From Symsagittifera roscoffensis (taxonomy: Eukaryota > Xenacoelomorpha > Acoela > Convolutidae), in the NCBI RefSeq assembly GCF_963678635.1, contig NC_087062.1, positions 47,667,283 to 47,731,282 on the forward strand: a stretch of 64,000 nt of DNA, in the 5' to 3' direction. The translations under genes were made by a program, and so were the position numbers. Every line of letters begins with the position of its first letter. The first letter of the stretch is position 1. Of the stretch, positions 22,068 to 30,203 are shown one piece after another. Below the pieces are notes generated by a model. It was not told where the DNA came from. It made no database searches and was given only the letters and a program-made list of their open reading frames with translations.

Positions 22068-23034
22068 TTAATCTGAACACTTTCTCAACTCTTTTTCATA
22101 AAATTTTCCCAGAATTTTTTCTTTTTTGAGATCTTTAATATTGTATGTAGGAGGTTTTTTTGTAGATATTGCCGAAATTTCAAAAATTTCATCTATAAAC
22201 TGTGGCTTGTATCCTTTTCGGAACGGAATATCATTTTTCGAAATTCTAACTCTATCAACAATTTTGAATTTTGGTTTAGTAAATTTCTCGAACGATTTGT
22301 TAAACAATATTGATAAAAAATCACTGTTTTTCACATCTCTGGGTGATTTTCCACTTGATCGATTTTTTCGACAGTTCAATGTAGAAACAAATTGTTGCAA
22401 TTTGGGGACAAATTTTTCACCATGTTCTTCAATGTAACGATATATTATATATTTTAAACACTGAATTGCTCTCTCTGCAAACGCAGCTTTTGTTTCACTC
22501 ATTGTTGAGTAAATTTCAATGTCTTTCTCCTTGCAAAAAATTTTTTTAAGTTCCCCCATATTCTGTTCTTTTATAAACTCAAAGTTTTTCAGGAGTGTTT
22601 TTTCGAGAAATCATTTTTCTGAAAGCTTGTAAAGTGTCTTTGGCATACTTTGTTTACTTTGTTTTCATTGTTTGAACTCTGACAAAACTCGAAAAAATAT
22701 CTACAGCAACTAACAAATACTTGACACCATTGTTTTGACTAGCTAACTTGTCTACAAAAGCCAAGTCCATACACCAGATTTCATTGATATATTTAGAAAA
22801 AGCTTGAAGTCTTCGAAAACACCTGATTGGTGGACCAAATTTTGTATACGATGTCTTGGTTTGTAAAAACTTTTCTACTTTCTTTTTTGATAAACCACTC
22901 GCTTTACTCAAGTTTTGAATAGAACCGTATGCACTTCTGCCCCTTGAATACAATCTGTTTAGTCTTACTTTTTCAGATTTTGAAAGGGATCCAAGTTCCT
23001 CTATCTTTTGCTTTGGCTTTCTTGTTAATAACAA
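22068..23034 (-). pseudogene. Polinton integrase (retroviral-type, rve fold)
   Basis: The N-terminal frame (22654-23034) has a helical DNA-binding-like start, then NEIWCMDLAFVD (first catalytic Asp) and LLVAVDIFSSFVRVQ. After stops at 22654 and about 22584 and a frame change, the second frame (22068-22559) carries AAFAERAIQCLKYI (catalytic Glu), NRSSGKSP, and a chromodomain/SH3-like C terminus (FKIVDRVRISKND, FDEIFEIS-like). The second Asp is expected just before the residues reading TEYGG; there it appears replaced by Tyr. It would insert the transposon by cutting and joining its ends. It overlaps the upstream gene by 62 nt. Confidence 0.85.
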
Positions 23035-23383
23035 GTTTAAGAGGAAGTTGAGTTGCTTCCAAAATAGTAAAGTAAATATCTGGAAAATTGGTATTTTTTC
23101 GCTTTAGTGCACACACGAAGTCTATAATCGATTCTTTTGTATCTCAATTATCTAATATAAAATTGTCTGACTGGCTGAGTTTAATTCTAGGGAAATTCAA
23201 AATTAAATCAATAATGTGCTTATTGTTGCTCGTTTTCAACCTCGCATTTACAGCACTGTAAGCAGAATCAAAACTTTTTGGTACAATCTCCTCTTTTTCT
23301 TGCTTTTGTTCCAATTTTTGTTTTCTTGGAAGTGTACTTTGTGATTGATAAACTGAGTACGGAACTAAAACAAACTGTTCCAT
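22973..23383 (-). pseudogene. Conserved Polinton small protein preceding integrase
   Basis: From MEQFVLVPYSVYQSQ (23383) through HIIDLILNFPRIKLSQS and FILDN, one in-frame TGA (23144-23146), then FVCALKRKNTNFPDIYFTIL, NKKAKAKDRGTWIPFKI and a stop at 22973. About 136 codons. I recognise the pattern (VLVPxSVY start, PRIKLS, late AKxRGxWxPF) as recurrent next to Polinton integrase genes but cannot name a fold or function. Its 3' end overlaps the start of integrase. Confidence 0.6.
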
Positions 23384-23454
23384 ACTATGTCAATCGTTTA
23401 ATGACAAAAGGGGTGATGATAGATATCAATTGTAACCCTTTATTTGAACTTAAA

Positions 23455-24333
23455 TTAATTCTTCTTTTGTATAGAGGAGTTCTTTTTTGTGTTAGTTCTG
23501 AAATTTCTTTTCTGTTTTTTAGTACGTCTTCTTTCCGAAGATCTCGAAGCTCTCCTCTTAATAGGTTTACTAAACACTTGCTCAGAAACTGAATGAAACC
23601 TTTTGGGCAATTGAGAATGAATTGTTTTCGAAGCATTAGGAAAAACTTTTGAAATATTGGGAAAATAGAGAGGTATTGTGTACTCATCGTCCAAAAATTT
23701 TGTCTCTATTCCAGCTGGTAAGTAAAATTTTGTTGGAACTGAGCCACTATTAGAGCAATACTTAAGTGAATCAACTGTTTTTGGGGTTAAATCAATAAGT
23801 AAATGACCATAAGGAACGGATTTTGCATCTTGATACCAATCTTTCAATTGAGATCCTAGACCTAGTTGTTGACTTAATGTATTGATTTGTAAAACATCCC
23901 TCGGCGACTTGAACAAGACTATGTGTGTATTTTGTAACTCTACATCTCTTCCTAATTTGCTTTGATGAAATAAAATGTGTTTGATGTATAATGTATTCAG
24001 TCCCCTGTGTCACCCAGCAGTGGCAATTTTTACAAATTGTTTGGAGTTTGAAATTTCTTCACAAGAATTGTCAAAAATAAGCAAATACTTAGTTCCGTTA
24101 TTTGGAAGATTTCCAATCAAGTCATAATCTACTCCTTGGATAAATTTTAGGTTTTTTCTTTGCATTTGACTGTAAAGAGGTTGATAATGTTGATAAAAAT
24201 AAAAAATTTTGTCGAATGCTGGTTGAAAATTACCAATTTTCAACCAATCAAAAATAAGATGAGATTTACCAGATCCACTTGGTTCAACTAGGGAATTGAA
24301 AATTCGTTCATAGGTAGATGTTATTTTATTCAT
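23455..24333 (-). pseudogene. A32/FtsK-HerA-type genome packaging ATPase
   Basis: From ATG at 24333: VEPSGSGKSHLIFDWL (Walker A, about 24285), TKYLLIFDNSCEEI (Walker B, about 24085), FVKIATAG, one in-frame TGA at 24010-24012, then LGRDVELQNTHIVLFKSP (about 23945-23895; sensor-like region), SVPYGHLLIDLTPKT and a basic Ser/Arg/Lys tail. About 293 codons, normal for Polinton ATPases. It would pump DNA into capsids. The stop lies where an Arg codon (CGA) would become TGA by a single C-to-T change. Its ATG overlaps the stop of the upstream membrane-protein gene (ATGA). Confidence 0.85.
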
Positions 24334-24593
24334 AGCGTTGGAGAAGGTAGTATATAACCGACTGTACTTGATAAGATGGCTACACAAACTTTTGTTTCTT
24401 CACATGTTGTGGCTAACATAATTCGAACGATTGCACATACTAGCATCAAAAATATAACAAAAATTGGCACAAAAAAAACTAAAAGAGATCTATTACAAGT
24501 ACGTCCAAACAGTTTCCATGATTTTCGTTCATGATTTTCTTCATCAAATACAAAATTTCCTAAATTTACGAGCTTGTCACATTGATCGACCAT
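24330..24593 (-). CDS. Small single-pass membrane protein of Polinton
   Basis: 87 codons from MVDQCDKLVNLGNF (24593); 21 more codons upstream are open but less likely. An acidic N-terminal part with KSWKLFGRT precedes a hydrophobic segment (LLVFFVPIFVIFLMLVCAI), then TCEETKVCVAILS and the end GYILPSPTL. The stop TGA at 24330-24332 overlaps the ATG of the packaging ATPase by the sequence ATGA. Small membrane proteins recur at this place in Polintons; the function is unknown. The frame is intact. Confidence 0.6.
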   Translation of the reverse strand: MVDQCDKLVNLGNFVFDEENHERKSWKLFGRTCNRSLLVFFVPIFVIFLMLVCAIVRIMLATTCEETKVCVAILSSTVGYILPSPTL

Positions 24594-24683
24594 CTTAACT
24601 CTAAAAAGAAAAAAATGACAATGAAATTTAATTATAGTTTGAAAATGGTAGTACATTAAGATTAATATAATTTACAATTTGTT

Positions 24684-25142
24684 TTAAAAACATCGAGTCC
24701 ATGTTCCGTATGCAAATGCTTTTCTTTCTGCACAGTGAAGAGTTTTTGCATGACGGAATGGGTAGTTGCTACACCTCCAGTCATATTCTTCAACTTTGAA
24801 TATCAAAAACTCAACTTTAGGGCAAGCGTATTCATCCAAATTAATAACCTTTGTTGCCAAAAGTTCAGACAGAATCTTACATTTTCCATGACCTTTTGCA
24901 AAAAATTCCGTTTCTGTGGCTTCTTGATTTTTCAATATTTTTTCAAGTTCAGTTTGTTTTTCATAACCACTGCTCCAATTGATTCCATGAAGATGCTTTG
25001 TACACCAAAAAGATTGGGATGTTGGTTTGATTTTTTTGGGAGGAAGAAAGGAATATCCTACAGTGTGTCTATACTTATAAATTCCTAACTCTTTCACTGT
25101 ATTGTTTTCAATACATTCAATATCCAAAATAACCAGACTCAT
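24684..25142 (-). CDS. Exonuclease-like (DEDD-type?) Polinton protein
   Basis: 153 codons from MSLVILDIECIEN (25142). The open frame extends upstream to 25541 but that part reads as Cys/Phe-rich non-coding sequence. Visible: VILDIEC at the N terminus, a D-x-E pair as in exonuclease motif I of DEDD nucleases; HGINWSSGYEKQTEL in the middle; CPKVEFL, and YPFRHAKTLHCAERKAFAYG near the end with paired His/Cys. The combination recurs in Polintons. A nuclease role in replication or end processing is inference. The frame is intact, in the minus-strand cluster upstream of the membrane protein. Confidence 0.5.
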   Translation of the reverse strand: MSLVILDIECIENNTVKELGIYKYRHTVGYSFLPPKKIKPTSQSFWCTKHLHGINWSSGYEKQTELEKILKNQEATETEFFAKGHGKCKILSELLATKVINLDEYACPKVEFLIFKVEEYDWRCSNYPFRHAKTLHCAERKAFAYGTWTRCF

Positions 25143-25555
25143 TCTAATCAGTGTTTTCTCTGGAGTTTTTTGGTTAAAATGACTAACAATCAAACGATGC
25201 ATAAACTGATGCAGCAAACATTTTAAACAAAAAAATAACCCAGTCACGTGACCAAGAAAGCATGAACTGGAGAGACTAGGTGCAACATAACAATACCCAG
25301 GTCTTTTTAATGTAGCAGATTTCACAGATCCAGCAGAGTCTTGTAGAATTGCATGTAGTCTAAAAATTTTGGAGTCTGCAAAAAAAAATCCATACAGGAA
25401 TTTCCGTATCCAATTAATCCTCCAAAAGGAAATTTTTGGTCCATTTCTTTTAAATTTATGTCTGGGCCAAAACAATACAGGTACAAATAAATAAATTTTT
25501 TCTTTATGTTTTTGATGAGAAATCTTGCTTAATAATCTCAAAAACTCTTAGAATT

Positions 25556-25999
25556 TCATTCAAATTCGGGACGTTGATTTTCTACAGTGCATTCGTCAAT
25601 AATGATGCAAAATTTTTTGAAGGTCTCTACATAACCTAATACTGAAGGAAGCATATCGAGTAATTTATCATATTCTTCTCTTTGTAGTTGTAAAGTTTGA
25701 TTATTTTTCCATTGATTTCCATTTCTACGATATTCTACAAGTTCTATTTTTTTGGTATCGGATCTGTGTCCTATGTGAATTTTTCTTCTACCATTATGCA
25801 GAATCCACTCAAAATGAGATATTTGTGAGTTTATGTCCGAATTCTGCAAGTTTGGTAAGTTTTGTGACTCTATAATTGTTAGTGAAATTTTTTGGGAATT
25901 TTTTTCAAGAACAATATGAAAAAGTCCCAATTTATTGTGAAGTTTTAAGATTAAATTTCTTGAAAAACCAACATTCCAACTAATACTGTTCAACACCAA
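25556..25999 (-). CDS. PC4-like single-stranded DNA-binding candidate 1
   Basis: 147 codons. The C-terminal half (WILHNGRRKIHIGHRSD, then ELVEYRRNG, LQREEYDKLLDMLPSVL) has the PC4 layout: a few beta strands with basic residues, then a helix with a Leu-rich EEYxxLLxxLP pattern. PC4-fold proteins bind single-stranded DNA, which would suit protein-primed replication by strand displacement. The N-terminal half is not recognised. The same layout recurs at 26068 and 28416. The fold assignment is by pattern only. Confidence 0.5.
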   Translation of the reverse strand: MVLNSISWNVGFSRNLILKLHNKLGLFHIVLEKNSQKISLTIIESQNLPNLQNSDINSQISHFEWILHNGRRKIHIGHRSDTKKIELVEYRRNGNQWKNNQTLQLQREEYDKLLDMLPSVLGYVETFKKFCIIIDECTVENQRPEFE

Positions 26000-26067
26000 T
26001 ACTAAATGAAAAATAATTTTGAGTATAAATAGTTAGATTACAAGACAAAAAACATAAATAACACAAT

Positions 26068-26463
26068 TTATTGTACTTTACAGTTCTCAACCAACATAAA
26101 GTCTCCCAAAATTTGGGACAGCTCTTTGAATTCGTTCAAAGTATAGTTGACATAGGCAACTTGTTTCATTGCTTCATTCCCTTTTGCGGTGAACATTCGA
26201 ACCTGAATGTAGGGAGGTTTGTTAACATTGTACTTCTTGATCCCGACGCAAACTTGTCTTCTATTGTAAGTTGCTATGTCATTTACTTTGTTGCAGTTGG
26301 CAAGCTCCTGATCCATAGTTGACTCCTTGTCAGAAGTGAGTTCCAATATAGGAACGAATCCAAGGTTTTCAGCATCGTGAATAACAGTGTTTCTAATTGC
26401 CGAGATTGCTTCTCCTTCCTTTTCACCAAGATAGACTTGCTGTCTTTTTTCGAGTTGTCCCAA
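26068..26463 (-). CDS. PC4-like single-stranded DNA-binding candidate 2
   Basis: 131 codons, probably extending upstream in the same frame past a TAG near 26518 (KIYFKPSFQLFKKNELGQ). The C-terminal half reads NRRQVCVGIKKYNVN, IQVRMFTAKG, VNYTLNEFKELSQIL, a strand-strand-helix pattern like candidate 1. The N-terminal half has GEKEGEAISAIRNTVIHDAE, probably helical. Neighbour and likely paralogue of 25556-25999. Confidence 0.5.
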   Translation of the reverse strand: MGQLEKRQQVYLGEKEGEAISAIRNTVIHDAENLGFVPILELTSDKESTMDQELANCNKVNDIATYNRRQVCVGIKKYNVNKPPYIQVRMFTAKGNEAMKQVAYVNYTLNEFKELSQILGDFMLVENCKVQ

Positions 26464-27495
26464 CTCATTTTTCTTGAATAGTTGAAAGGAGGGTTTAAAA
26501 TATATTTTCCCCTTCTAGTTTTTTGGGATCAAGCGAGTCTCCCAATTCTTGTTTGATTTTTTGATAACTCAATGTAATTGGGACTAGTGTCTTCTCTTGA
26601 GTACATTTTGAAGATTAGACTGATCAGATGAAGAGAAATGAGCAAATTGATTTTGAGTTTAAATGATTTTGGAAGTAAACAATATGAGTCATTCACTTAA
26701 CCATAAAAGGAAATAGAACTAAAATTGGAATTTTTGAGTGAATTTTCCAAATATGGAGTTGTGTAGGTGTTAGTGCTCCTATATAAATCCATAATTCTCA
26801 GCAAAAATCTTTGTTCCAGAAAAAATTTATAGTAACCAGTAACTTTTGTGTCTCTGCCCACAATTCTTACTGTTCTTTGGAAAATTGTAAGTTCCACATA
26901 CTTCTGATTAGTTCATCTTTCGATCGAATTTTAAAACGATTGGGTAATTTTCATTTCACATACCAAATTATTGATTGTCTTTACATTCTGTACAAATACA
27001 AATTTTAGTCGAAAGTTATTTGATCAATTGGCGAAGTTTTCAATCAACTTGACCGCGCTGTTCATCACAATTTCAAATGGAAAGGAGCAAAAAAATGCCA
27101 AGTGTTGCAAAGAAGAGACTGCTACGCAAAAAATTCAAACGTCACTATTTATGTTCTAACCAGAACCTAGCTTCCACACAATCTATTGTTTCAGCTTTTC
27201 TTTTCTAGAAAGAGTTCGTAAAGTACAAAACTCAAAATATGAACATGATTTGTTGAAACTAATTGACTGTTTTATTGACGGGTATGGATTTGTATAAAGT
27301 GATCATGTCAATTTTTCAAGAAAAAATTTTTGATAATCTATCTAATTTCTCTCATATGTTTACAAAATTATCAAAAATTACCGAAAAAAAACTCACCGTT
27401 GTCAGAAAATTTGCAAAAAAATTTTCAAACATGTAAGAAAGATGTTTTTTTTCTTTTGATTTTCAAGAAGTTGCAAACGGTTGAATTTTCTAAGC
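26464..27495. other. Polinton interior without recognised gene
   Basis: A 66-codon minus-strand frame at 26697-26897 and weak plus-strand coding-like pieces at 27075-27300 (basic SVAKKRLLRKKFKRHY; then FLERVRKVQNSKYEHDLLKL in another frame) may be remnants of one or two genes, broken by frameshifts. I do not recognise them. Confidence 0.35.
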
Positions 27496-28007
27496 AAATT
27501 GTAAAAAGTGTTTCAGTTTTTTTGACAAAATGCGAAACGTGTATCAATTTTTTTGACAAAATGCGAAAAGTGTTTAAATTTTTTGGACAAGATGCGAAAA
27601 GTGTTTCACTTTTTTCCTACAAATGCGAAAATTGTTTCACTTTTTTCAACAAAATGCGAAAAGTGTTTTACTTTTTACGATAAAATGCGAAAAGTGCTTC
27701 AACTTGTTTGACAAGAAGCGAAAAGTGTTTCACGTTTTTTAACATGATGCGAAAAGTGTTTCACTTTTTCCCTACAAATGCGAAAAGTGTTTCACTTTTT
27801 TCGCCAAAATGCGAAAAGTGTTTTACTTTTTTCGACAAAAAGCAAAAAGTGTTTTACTTATTTCGATAAAATGCGAAACGTGTTTTACTTTTTTCGATAA
27901 AATGCAAAAGTGTTTTACTTTTTTCGATAAAATTCGAAAAATGTTTCAATTTTTTCTACAAAGTGCCAAAAGTGAGTGAGTTTTTGACAAAATGCAAAAA
28001 CTATTAG
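27496..28007. repeat. 31-bp minisatellite inside the Polinton
   Basis: About 16 units around AAAATGCGAAAAGTGTTTCAC followed by a T-run and CGAC, period about 31 bp with indels. Each unit contains the dyad AAAAGTG-TTT-CACTTTT, so each could fold into a small hairpin. It is not a CRISPR array: there are no unique spacers. Confidence 0.9.
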
Positions 28008-28239
28008 GTAACTTTTCACTTGTGTACAATTTTTTTGGTGTTTTTCCGAATATATGTGCAAAAACTATTCGAGTTTCTTAACATATGTGCGAATTCAGAA
28101 TACTAAATTAAGTTCTAATTGTTTTTCAATGGTTTACCCTGAGCCTCTCATCTACTCTCATAATTAAACGGAATTTGAAGAAAATATTTAATTACAGAAA
28201 ACGAAGTCAATACCAAACAACATTTATTTACAAAAACAT

Positions 28240-28742
28240 TTAATCAAAGACCTGTCGAGCAGCAGAAGAGTTCTGGAGGTTCTCTATAGAACGCAGAGCT
28301 GGACGAAGTTCCATTGCTGCTGGTTGTTGTGGAGGAGTGTTTTGAGGTGTCATTGTTTCTGAGAAACCCACATCTTCATCTATTGTGAGGGGTTTTCGGC
28401 TGATCCTGCTTCCTCCTAAGGAAAGACGAAGTCGTCGACTGGTTGAGCTAAAAATCTTGAGTCAGGAATCTCGGGGTAGTTCATTCCCACGTGATCAGAA
28501 ACTTCCTCCATCATTTGCATTTCTTCAAGTTGGTTCTCTGTCATGGGTACTTGTGTCATATGATGCTCGTTGAAATCCCTTCGCATCACTTCCACCATGT
28601 GCCACACTTGGCTTGGGATGTCCTTTCGCGCCAGAAAAACACCAGAGACTGTTTCTCGCACTTGAATTTGTACTAGATCATGCGAAAATTCTACAGAGTA
28701 CATGAGATTGCTGTTTTGCACTGAGAAGATCATTTTGAGCAA
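28240..28742 (-). pseudogene. PC4-like candidate 3 with acidic, Met/Gln-rich middle
   Basis: The 108-codon frame from 28742 begins MLKMIFSVQNSNLMYSVEF, continues VQIQVRETVSGVFLARKDIP and SQVWHMVEVMRRDF (strands then helix as in candidates 1 and 2), then a Met/Glu-rich stretch. Near 28440 the reading shifts frame into a tail (SRRLRLSLGGSRISRKPL, then TPPQQPAAMELRPALRSIEN) ending at TAA 28240-28242. On the minus strand an AATAAA lies just beyond the stop (28224-28229), a plausible poly(A) signal. Confidence 0.45.
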
Positions 28743-28759
28743 AAAACTGAGTTTAAGAG

Positions 28760-29109
28760 TAAAAACAAGAAAGAGCTGAGAGAGAGGGTAGCTGACGGAA
28801 GTTAAGTTGAAAGAAGGGTATTTAGAGCTGAGAGATGAGGTAGCTGACGGTAGTTAAGTTGAAAATAAAATGATTTTAGGTTAAGAGACAAGGGTACCTT
28901 CAACTCGAACGTGTAGGTTTGACCGATCAGAATTGATTTTCCTTATTTGGATTGTAGTCGTGTCCATTCAGATTTCAGCTTCCTTTTATGGCGTTCTTTG
29001 ATAAAAGTCGTGTCCAGTCGGAAACAAAGTTCCATTTTGGGCATTGTAGTTTCCAATCAAAAAAATGTTGGTTTTTGTTCTAGTTGTCGTATCCAATCAG
29101 ATGACCCTT
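28760..29109. promoter_or_regulatory. Repeat-rich intergenic segment with CCAAT-like motifs
   Basis: Two copies of a GAGCTGAGAGA...GTAGCTGACGG block (about 28771 and 28826) and three TCGTRTCCANTC repeats (about 28958, 29008, 29087). CCAATCAGATGA at 29092-29103 is identical to 18307-18318. It lies upstream of the minus-strand gene starting at 28742, so a promoter role is plausible but unproven. Confidence 0.4.
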
Positions 29110-29847
29110 TTAAGTACTTAAATTTTCCAAATAAGTAAAAACATACACAAAAGCAATTGCAAAAATAAATGACCAAAAGTTGTTGCTGTAAAAATCAGAA
29201 ATATTGCTGATATAAGTAACAAAAGAAAAAAAATAATGAAAGTAACATCTCCGCTTTTTTTCTATTGGTTTTTTGTATGTAATCAATGAGAAAATGCTGA
29301 TTTTTGAGTAGATAGTCAAGTTCTTTAATTTCTATGTAAATTTGGGAGGATAACTCAAAGTTGACGAATTTTTCAAAGCAAACCTCTGGAAAATTGATTC
29401 CTAAACGAATCATGCAGGATTTTGAATTTTGAAAATCCTTAAAGAAGCGAAGCAATAAAGAATTTTGCTGGGGAGTTTTTACAAATTTGGGTTTTGGATA
29501 GGGGATAAAAAAGTTTTTGATATATTATCGTACGACTTTTTGGTTAATTTCAAATTCTCGAGAATAAACAAAATTTCTTTCCTTGTGAGGTGTAATTCAG
29601 AGGTAAGTTTAAAACTTTGATACGCAATTTGTGGATCAAAAGTAAACTCTTTGATTGGGTAAGTTTCTCTGAAGAGACCTTTAATTAGTCGGATAACTCG
29701 CTTCACTTGGAAGACAAAAAAAACGTCCAAAAAATTATGAAAAAAATAAGAGTCAACATCTATCTCATCAATAAGAAAGTCAATTGGAATATTTTCTTTT
29801 TTCTTGTAAAGTAACTCGAGGAAATTCAAAAGTTTTTTGATAGACAT
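29110..29847 (-). pseudogene. Unrecognised Polinton protein, helical
   Basis: Frame 29479-29847 (122 codons, KKLLNFLELLYKKKENIPID at the start, then LHLTRKEILFILENL) and frame 29195-29455 (86 codons, SCMIRLGINFPEVCFEKFVN) probably belong to one gene split by a frame change near 29465. Lys/Leu/Phe-rich, probably alpha-helical; the last 15-20 residues are hydrophobic and could be a membrane anchor. I do not recognise a family. A small open frame at 29780-30007 overlaps its start and is not called. Confidence 0.4.
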
Positions 29848-30203
29848 TTTTCAAATAATGATTAAGGTTTTTTAAAAAAATAATAAACAATTCACTTTTA
29901 GAAAATGCTGGATTCTGATTGGTTAACCTCCAACAAACAGTGACAAACAAAAAAAAACTCAACTCCGATTGATTGATTTTCTCTAAGTAAAAGTAAATAA
30001 AACTCATATCATTCTGATTTTCTTTACGTTAAAAGCAATCGTTCTATACTTTGTTCAACTACTTGAAAATATTTTCAATAAATTTGAACTAATCAAAGTA
30101 CAAATAATCAAATATTTTTAGGACACTTTAAATCTCCCAATTTTGTAGGTACCACGTACTTGTATTTAATTTTAATACAAGCTAAATCTCCCGCTTTTTT
30201 TCA

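Noticed and set aside
25143-25541. N-terminal extension of the exonuclease-like ORF to 285 codons
   Set aside because: The upstream part is Phe/Cys-rich and unlike the rest; the ATG at 25142 starts directly at the conserved part.
27330-27683. 117-codon frame through the 31-bp array
   Set aside because: A by-product of the minisatellite; residues repeat with the DNA period.
27496-28007. Possible CRISPR array
   Set aside because: Units are contiguous and degenerate without unique spacers, and the context is a eukaryotic transposon.
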